A stretch of DNA of 64,000 bases from Plasmopara viticola. Taxonomy: Eukaryota; Oomycota; Peronosporomycetes; Peronosporales; Peronosporaceae. The translations under genes were made by a program, and so were the position numbers. The stretch lies in the NCBI GenBank assembly GCA_001695595.3, contig MBPM02000029.1, positions 353,501 through 417,500 of the forward strand, read 5' to 3'. The notes under the pieces are model-generated. The model ran no database searches. It had not been told where the DNA came from and was given only the letters and a program-made list of their open reading frames with translations. Below, one piece after another: positions 57,490 through 64,000 of the stretch (positions within the stretch are counted from its first letter, which is position 1; each line of letters opens with the position of its first letter).

Positions 57490-57755
57490 TAGCTCAAATT
57501 ATTTGCTTTTGACGCCATTGATTGATACGCTTGCAAGCATGTTGAACAAGAAGATCCTCACACCAATTTGAAAGCCAAAGCAGAAGCCGTACTATCCAAG
57601 CACTCAATGAATAGCTGGCCAAAGCACACTTGAAACAGAAGGCTTGAAGGTATTCAAAGCGCAGCAACGCGTATTGGATCATTCTATTTGCTATGGATTT
57701 AATCCAATAGACATGTTTAAACTTTGGAAGGATCGCGACGACGCAGCGTGAGAAA
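57490..57755 (+). pseudogene. Possible decayed WY-type effector C-terminus (weak)
   Basis: The plus strand contains, across frame changes, TLASMLNKKIL, KAKAEAVLSKHS, LAKAHLKQKA and KVFKAQQRVLDHSICYGFNP followed by IDMFKLWKD. The last block recalls the helical W-motif at the C-terminus of Phytophthora RXLR effectors (helix, loop with Pro, then VFKLL-like). No signal peptide or RXLR motif was found upstream, and stops interrupt it. A chance resemblance is quite possible. Confidence 0.2.
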
Positions 57756-60119
57756 ATTCATGGGCTGAACTTCGCGTCGTGTTGAGCAATTCGATTGATT
57801 GGACAGTAGTTTCTGGGGACGCTACGGTCTTCCTTTTTTGTACAGGAGTAAACTATACACACGTCAATGCAACTTCGAATTCGATAATGGAGTCCCCCAT
57901 TATTTTGTTAAGTCATTTTGGCTGACGTACTGGCCTGTATTCATTTTGGGAGGACTCTATCTCCCATTACTAAGAAGGATTTGGCAGTACCTAAAAGGCT
58001 TGGGGACATAATTTTTAATCCTTTACGCTCCGTTTTAACTTTAACTAGCTTAAACCACGCTACTTCGCACCATTTTGTCGGGTAACTCTTGAGACTACTA
58101 GGTACTATATGTCTTTTACCTTGCGCACTCGGCTTTAAAAAAAGTTACGAGAATTAGTGTCAAATTTGACAAGTTAGCCACACTCATCCTGATATGCCTA
58201 TGGCAGTTGTGGTAAACTATTGGCTGGAACTGTAAGTTGATACAATTACTAGCTAGCCAAGAGCTTTTTCGGTGCCCAACAGCAATAACACTACGGATCC
58301 TTTTGTTTTGTAAGCCAATTTGGCTTTGGTCGACTTGAAAGTAACCATTTATGTATCATTCTTTCAAAATAAACCCGGCTTTCAATTACATTCATCGAAT
58401 CCTGAGCACCACCGTTTTATGTTGCAAGTCACGCCTGGCCTCTTAATGCCATCGCTGAGTGACTATATCAGAGGGGTTTTGATATCCGAGCGTGTTGACT
58501 TTGACGCGATAAATTAAGTTAAGGAAGTGATTACAATTGTGGTAAAACCAATCTTTGGCGCAATAAAATTTTTGTGCTGCGATTTTTAAATTGCTGACTG
58601 ATTGGAATCATTGCTTGGGCGTGTTGATTATTATCTTTACAAGTATTGTGATGCAGTGGTGTGTTGTTGGCTCAATATATAACAGCTAATACTATTATTC
58701 GAGGGCGCTAACATCGCATCACGATGTTGAGTTGTTGAGTTCGTAAGTAGAATTAGACTAATTACCGAGGGCGCAAGCTTTTACGCGACGATACGATTTT
58801 ATGCTGCGAAATACTAAAATAGCACACACCCTGAGCCATTGCAAAATACCGCTGCAGTTATTTGTATACTGTTTAAGCAATTTTTGGATTGTGTGGCGAT
58901 ATGCGATACATTTTGTGGTTGTTAAGCAATAATTTGGGGTGGAAAGATTTTAATTTGGTAGAACCGGCCTTTATTTATGGCATGTATGCGGTAAACCTTA
59001 AAAAAATGTTCATACTAAACTCGCTTTAATATGCTGTGTCATGCTTTATTATTCCCTTTTTACCTTGTCATTATGTGGTGAGAGTGTGAAGGTGAGAATC
59101 TCAAAATGTCTTTCTGAACAAAAACTTGTCGGATAATAGATTAAACTTTGAAAATAGCAACAAATTTTGATCCGACTTCCATGTTCTTTAGGAGCAAATT
59201 TGTTTCTGCAGCTTGACTCTGTGCTGCCGATCCGTGTTGGAGACGAATGGTCGTCTTCTACGTATGAAATTTACAAAGCTGGCTGATAATGTAGTCATAC
59301 GTCTGTCTGATAGATTGAGTCTTGCATGTCTTAGTGTAAACAATTCTGTTTTGTGGAAGTGCGAATGGCCCATTAAATCATTTATAGTCCATTCCATAGT
59401 ACCTTACTACTTGGACAATCTTTTAGCTCTAGAGCTAATACAAGCGCAAATACTCAACTCCGAATCGGGCGGCTAGCATTTATTAAAGTAGACGAATGCA
59501 GTCTTTAAGCTATTGCGTTGAGTCATTATAACTGTAAGGATCGCAGTCTAATGTGATAAATCGGTTAAGTTTCTGCCTTTTCAGCTTTGGATGTTATGAT
59601 ACGGGCCTGTCATGGCTGTGACGGACAATATGGTTTCGGATTGATTCTGGAGAGGGAGCCTCAAAAATGACAACAACATCCACGGAATGCTGCAGGCGCG
59701 TAAGTTACCGAATCCTGATACAGGGAGGCAGTTACAATAAATAACAACGCGCTGGCTCTTTGGGTCAGGCAATTGAAATGAGAGCAATTTGGATCCTATA
59801 ACGAATATCAACCAGAAGGCAAAATTGGTTGCATACGTCTCCATAAGTTTTGGCATAGAAAAATGCATAAACTGGGCACGGAGTTGGTCGAAAAAAGTTG
59901 ACACCAGCGGCTTCGAATTTTCACAAGGATCATGCTGAAGCGCAAATGGCAATAAAGCTGAAGGTGTTGATTAATCTACAAAAAATGGGGAGGTGCAAGC
60001 GTAAATCGGAGAGAATCGAAACAGCAATGTAATACGACATAAAGTGAATATGGACATTGATCTGAGTTTCAATATCATCGGCCACCCAATACAACAAGTT
60101 TTGACTGGAGGAAGGTCTA
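57756..60119. other. Gene-free tract
   Basis: Short frames only (57799, 58320, 59213, 59952 minus). The minus-strand pieces at 59580-60119 follow directly after a LINE C-terminus and may be its 3' tail. Nothing else is recognised. Confidence 0.4.
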
Positions 60120-60900
60120 GCCACTATTACGCGTGTGAGTCACCCCTTGATAGTTCCATCAATTGTGAAGACAAGTTATTGTCAAATTTTGGGAACATGT
60201 TCTTAGCGTAAAAAGGAGGTGTGTCAAATATAACTTTGTTGCGGTTAAGCCATAATGTGTGCAAATCGACGCAGCGAACAACACAATAAAGACAAGCTTA
60301 AGTAAGCGTACAAACAGCCTAATTTCTAACAGGAGCCACCGTGTGTGATCGATCAAACGTTTAGCCAAGACTGTGCAGTTGTGGAAAGAGGTGTCACAAA
60401 TGTTGGGCCATTTGGCAGTCCCATAGTAGATGGAGATTGTAGGGAACCATAAGCGAAGTGTACAACATCGGTATGTCAGCGGTACTTGTACCGGAACGAA
60501 GTAAGTCGCTAAGAAGAATGCCGCGGAGGTGGTGCTCAAGATTTAGCTAAAACGTGACGTCAAAATTAAATGTCGATAGAGTAGGAGCGGTGGTGGGACT
60601 TGGGCTATAGGGAGTCTCTTGATCGAGAATTAGAGCGTTAATAACATTTAGGCTATTGAAAGTCCATTACTATAGCTTGCCGATCAGGCTCTCAAGTGGC
60701 AGTCGATAAATAAAAATGTCTTCGCAACGCTGAGGATAGCGATAGTCGAGTCGAGCTTTTGACTTACCGCTGTCAAAATTGAGCCGCGCCAATAAAAGAG
60801 TGGGTTGAAGCGTTGCGCAAAGTGTTTTGGCTTAGGAAAGTCACGCATATACTGCATAGTGTTTATGGTCCAAAATTGCCTTGATGGCTGATAAAGCAAG
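60120..60900 (-). mobile_element. LINE ORF2 C-terminal remnant of a second family
   Basis: The minus strand at about 60290-60140 encodes CVDLHTLWLNRNKVIFDTPP, the 'LW..RN..IF' ending typical of zinc-finger-containing LINE reverse-transcriptase proteins. Upstream pieces (WPNICDTSFHNCTVLAKRLI and RRCCTLRLWFPTIS-like segments at about 60340-60490) fit the same region in other frames. The sequence does not match copies A-D at 31-50 kb, so it seems a different family. Confidence 0.4.
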
Positions 60901-61952
60901 AAGGTTTACGATCTAGCATTGCCAAAGAAAGGTTTGCCTTCGTGAACCTAAAGAAGACATTATTTTTACTATCCACGTGAGTCGTGTAAACAAGGATTTG
61001 CACTTTGAAGTTTTACCTTGATGTAAGAACTACATGACATGATGGCATCTTTACAGATAAAGAAATAGTATGCTAGCAAGAGATGTGTTCAAATTGATTT
61101 TGTGGTACGTTAAGAAAGTACCCCGACTGATAAAAGGAAAATTGTTGGCAAATTGTTAGACTATTTTAAAGAAGCAAATAAGTTGTGACTGCAGATAATA
61201 ATAAGCTGTCAAATAGACTTTACTGCAGTAATTAGATTGACAGCGCGATCCAAGGCAAATTTGAGTCCTTTTATTTAAAACTTACTGAATCAAACGTTGT
61301 CTAAGAGTAGTAAGATCGCCACTTGCTACCGAGGGTGTTTTATTGACATATTTGCGCACAAGTAGAGTAAGCTGCTCTATCAAACTTAGTCATGCCCTTT
61401 TAAAGCCTCTTCTTTGCTACCTGCGGGCAACAAGTGATGTCTGTCATTTAAATCTGGAACTTTTCACATCTGATTAGATATAATAACTCCCCAATTTTCG
61501 ATTCGTGTACGAACCTTTCGTGCTACATCTAGCATGCAATTTAATTCGGACACGACAATTTACTTTCATTTTCGTCTCTGGATTACCGATGATATTAGAT
61601 TTCACAGCTGACTTTGAACCTTGGAAGCTCGCGTTCTACATAATTACGAGCATTTTTCTCATTTCGGCGTTGTGGTTGAACCTTCCGTCACACTCAGTCG
61701 TCAACTTAATTCTTCACTTGTCATATTCAAAAAGTGTGGCTGTTGAACTTGATTTTTATTGTTAAAGACATTTAGCAGTAATAATAAATATATAAGACTT
61801 TGAGTAAAGCCGTCCAAGCTTTAAAGTTTGATACGATCAAGCTCTAATTCATCGCCCATATTTTCAGACAAGAGGCGTGAGCCTATAAAATGTTTTTTTT
61901 AACGTGAACGAGCTGGATAAGCCACATTTTAATCTGATTAAGATCTTCTTTT
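60901..61952. other. Gene-free AT-rich tract
   Basis: An 86-codon plus-strand frame (61505-61765) has two hydrophobic stretches but no recognisable family. No repeats seen. Confidence 0.4.
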
Positions 61953-62340
61953 AACTTTCTAACCTATTAAATACTCTCTCCATGCTGTAGATGCACATAC
62001 TTGTTTTATTATGATCAAGCTCGCTCTACTGGGTATTGTGGTGATTAAAAAGTAGATCTTTTATCCAATGAAGAACGCCTTTTTCAAAAATTTCGTGACA
62101 AGGTTTCGTACTCACACATTTGTATATGTTAAAAATCGATATTTGTCAACTTTCTAACCTATTAAATACTCTCTCCATGCTGTAGATGCACATACTTGTT
62201 TTATTATGATCAAGCTCGCTCTACTGTGTATTGTGGCGATTAAAGTGTAGCTCTTTCATTCAATGAAAAACGCCTTCTTAAAAATTTCGTGACAAGGTTT
62301 CGTACCTACACATTTGTATTTGTTAAAAAGCGATATTTGG
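61953..62340. repeat. 195-bp tandem duplication, two copies
   Basis: AACTTTCTAACCTATTAAAT at 61953 recurs at 62148, and similarity runs through TGCACATACTTGTTTTATTA, AATTTCGTGACAAGGTTTCG and CACATTTGTAT to about 62340. There are roughly a dozen differences between the copies, for example GGGTATTGTGGTGATT against GTGTATTGTGGCGATT. Confidence 0.9.
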
Positions 62341-63690
62341 GCATGCTCGCAAATTTGAGGGTAAGCTTTGTATCTTTTTCTACATCTAAATCGCTTAAAA
62401 GTCTGACCTGCTTTCTTCGCGGCTCTCCTAGACACATTCACAATATTGCTGTACGCCAGCACTTCGGCGATCTTTATATGACTATGGATCCCGATCTACA
62501 TCGGGCTTCTTCTGGTGCCTCATTCCATAAGCAAGGCCGCGCTGAGCTTATAATTTGTTGACTGGCCTTGGCCTGATCGCGTTTTGGCATCTCGATCAAT
62601 CGGCTCTGCGGAAATTTACGGTCCTATAATTTAAGCTTCGGGTCGAGCTGGTGTTGACTTTTACGACAAATATATCTGCCGAAGTCGGCATATTGACGGG
62701 ACACAAATATGAGATATCCAATCATGCCCCGATATATATTCAGCTTCTTTCGTCAAATTGTTTTATTCGAACTCAATCTCTTGGTCGAATAGCTGGAGTT
62801 GGCTCGCCAATAACTGTTCTGAGGATCATAAAAGTAATGTAGTGCACGGCGTATGTCGCGTCTCGGAAAAGATCTAGACTTTGCAAAATTTAATGAGCTA
62901 GGTAAGGTGACTGACTTAAGATTTGGGTAAAACTTGGTATCTTGTTTCTACAACGTCAAAGGCCGATAACTCTTATGAACCAGGATAGAGTCGTCTTGAA
63001 CAGCAAGGAGATGCAGCTACAGAGTTATATACTAGTCATTCGACGCTTTCAAAAAACAAAGTGCATAAGCAAATTCCAGAAATTAAGCTTTTCAAAAAAA
63101 AGCAGACAAGATTTCCAATTGAGCCGCAAAATTTTTCATTAGCAGATTAATTGTCAACGTTAGGAGCGTCGAGCCTATTGGCGTGCATCAATGTTAGCTT
63201 TCGCATTATAAGATGAACGAGTCTTAAAGCGGTCTAAGTGGTGACGTTCGACAATAAATTAATAAGATTCCAATCTCAAATGCTACCCCAAAATCAATGA
63301 TGAGTAATCGATGATGATTGAAAAATCTAAGCTAGCACATTTAGACGAAACTAAAGGCGTGGCAACGAAATGGAATACGATTGTGGCGTCATACAGGACC
63401 GCAAATAATGTTTAGAGAACTGCTCATAGGGCGTGGGATCCATGTCTAAGTTCGGAACAATATCGAGGTCACAAATAGTCATAAAAAATCCAATTACGCT
63501 TGACGGGACAGGTCACGCTGATGCCGATTATAGCGACTGGAATCTATCGAGAACATTTTTTACAATCACGAGAAGCTGAAAGGAGGTACCGAAGTTGAGC
63601 GGCAGCTGCGCTTTTTAAGCCGTGTAATTTCCTAGTATAGATAAATTCTTCGTTGATGCTCGTCAAGTAAGTGATCTGAATTCCTGTTTG
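62341..63690. other. Gene-free tract
   Basis: Short frames at 62289, 62651 and 62942 without known motifs. TGHADADYSD at about 63510 recalls the RNase H of copia elements but is too short to call. Confidence 0.35.
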
Positions 63691-63890
63691 GGCCGAGGGA
63701 ATTTGCAAGATGCTGAAAGTTTCTCAAAAGTTGACCTCAATAGAGCCTACATTGACGTAACACTTCATGCCGTTTGCCCCAACTTTTACAAAGCTTTTGA
63801 TACTACCAGCTGGCAGGCACAAGATAAGCGACTTTGCCAAAGCTTTCGACAGCGTCAACTGGAAGGCACCGGACTAGTCTGTGTTTGACA
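63690..63890 (+). mobile_element. Reverse-transcriptase (LINE) fragment with duplicated motif A
   Basis: 63830-63874 encodes DFAKAFDSVNWKAPD, the classic motif A of LINE reverse transcriptases. Immediately upstream, 63781-63813 encodes NFYKAFDTTSW in another frame, a second, diverged copy 49 bases away. The region ends in stops and the window edge. More of the element may lie outside the window. Confidence 0.5.
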
Positions 63891-64000
63891 GGGAGATTAA
63901 GTTATTTCAGACTATGATCACAACGTAAATCAAAGAAATGGAAGTAACTGTGATGATGTACGCTAACGTGGCAGCATCACCGGGAGTTGCTAAAGCAGAC

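Noticed and set aside
1..64000. CRISPR array, rRNA or tRNA clusters
   Set aside because: No regularly spaced repeats and no rRNA- or tRNA-like sequence were seen, and the genes are eukaryotic.

Overview
This window looks like nuclear DNA of an oomycete (Phytophthora or downy-mildew type). The coding genes are intron-poor with short GT-AG introns of about 60-75 bases. The cellular proteins are ordinary eukaryotic ones (exocyst Sec3, a tomosyn-like SNARE protein, a TruA-type pseudouridine synthase, RNase H, a PGRMC-like heme-binding protein), and the gene islands sit in long AT-rich tracts full of decayed LINE and Ty1/copia elements. The species cannot be named from sequence alone.

Layout. 1-1.7 kb: the 3' end of a multi-pass membrane protein gene (+) facing an unrecognised spliced gene (-). 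2.1-2.7 kb: remnant of a MULE-type transposase with a SWIM zinc finger. 2.9-6.2 kb: SEC3 (+), about eight exons with one unexplained frame change. 6.2-21.9 kb: about 15.7 kb with no recognisable gene, holding diverged repeats and two short elements with terminal inverted repeats (13.1-13.9 and 21.05-21.67 kb).

22.0-29.5 kb is the main gene island: a tomosyn/STXBP5-like gene (+) with an added PDZ domain, a TruA-type synthase (-) tail to tail with it, a doubtful coiled-coil gene (+) and a CPBP/CAAX-type intramembrane protease (+). A probable small membrane protein (-) follows at 29.6-30.5 kb.

30.8-50.6 kb is a retrotransposon graveyard. It has at least four degraded copies of one LINE family (two with inverted 5' parts, as expected from twin priming). 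Between them lies an intact intronless 503-codon gene (33024-34535, -) with a chromodomain-like segment, a decayed duplicate at 43.4-44.8 kb and a third 5' fragment at 40.1 kb. The intact and decayed copies lie in a 3.4-kb unit that also contains LINE 3' sequence.

52.5-54.0 kb: two clean cellular genes, convergent: an RNase HI-type protein (+) and a membrane-anchored protein with two cytochrome-b5-like (MAPR) domains (-). 54.2-57 kb: a decayed Ty1/copia element (+). 57.5-64 kb: mostly non-coding, with a weak effector-like W-motif remnant, a second LINE type at 60.1-60.9 kb (-), a 195-bp tandem duplication at 62 kb and a reverse-transcriptase fragment at the right edge.

The cellular genes suggest housekeeping functions, two of them in exocytosis: Sec3 tethers vesicles at the plasma membrane and tomosyn-like proteins regulate SNARE pairing. 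They are 15 kb apart and I see no evidence of co-regulation. No tRNA, rRNA, CRISPR or riboswitch was found, and no promoter element could be defended.
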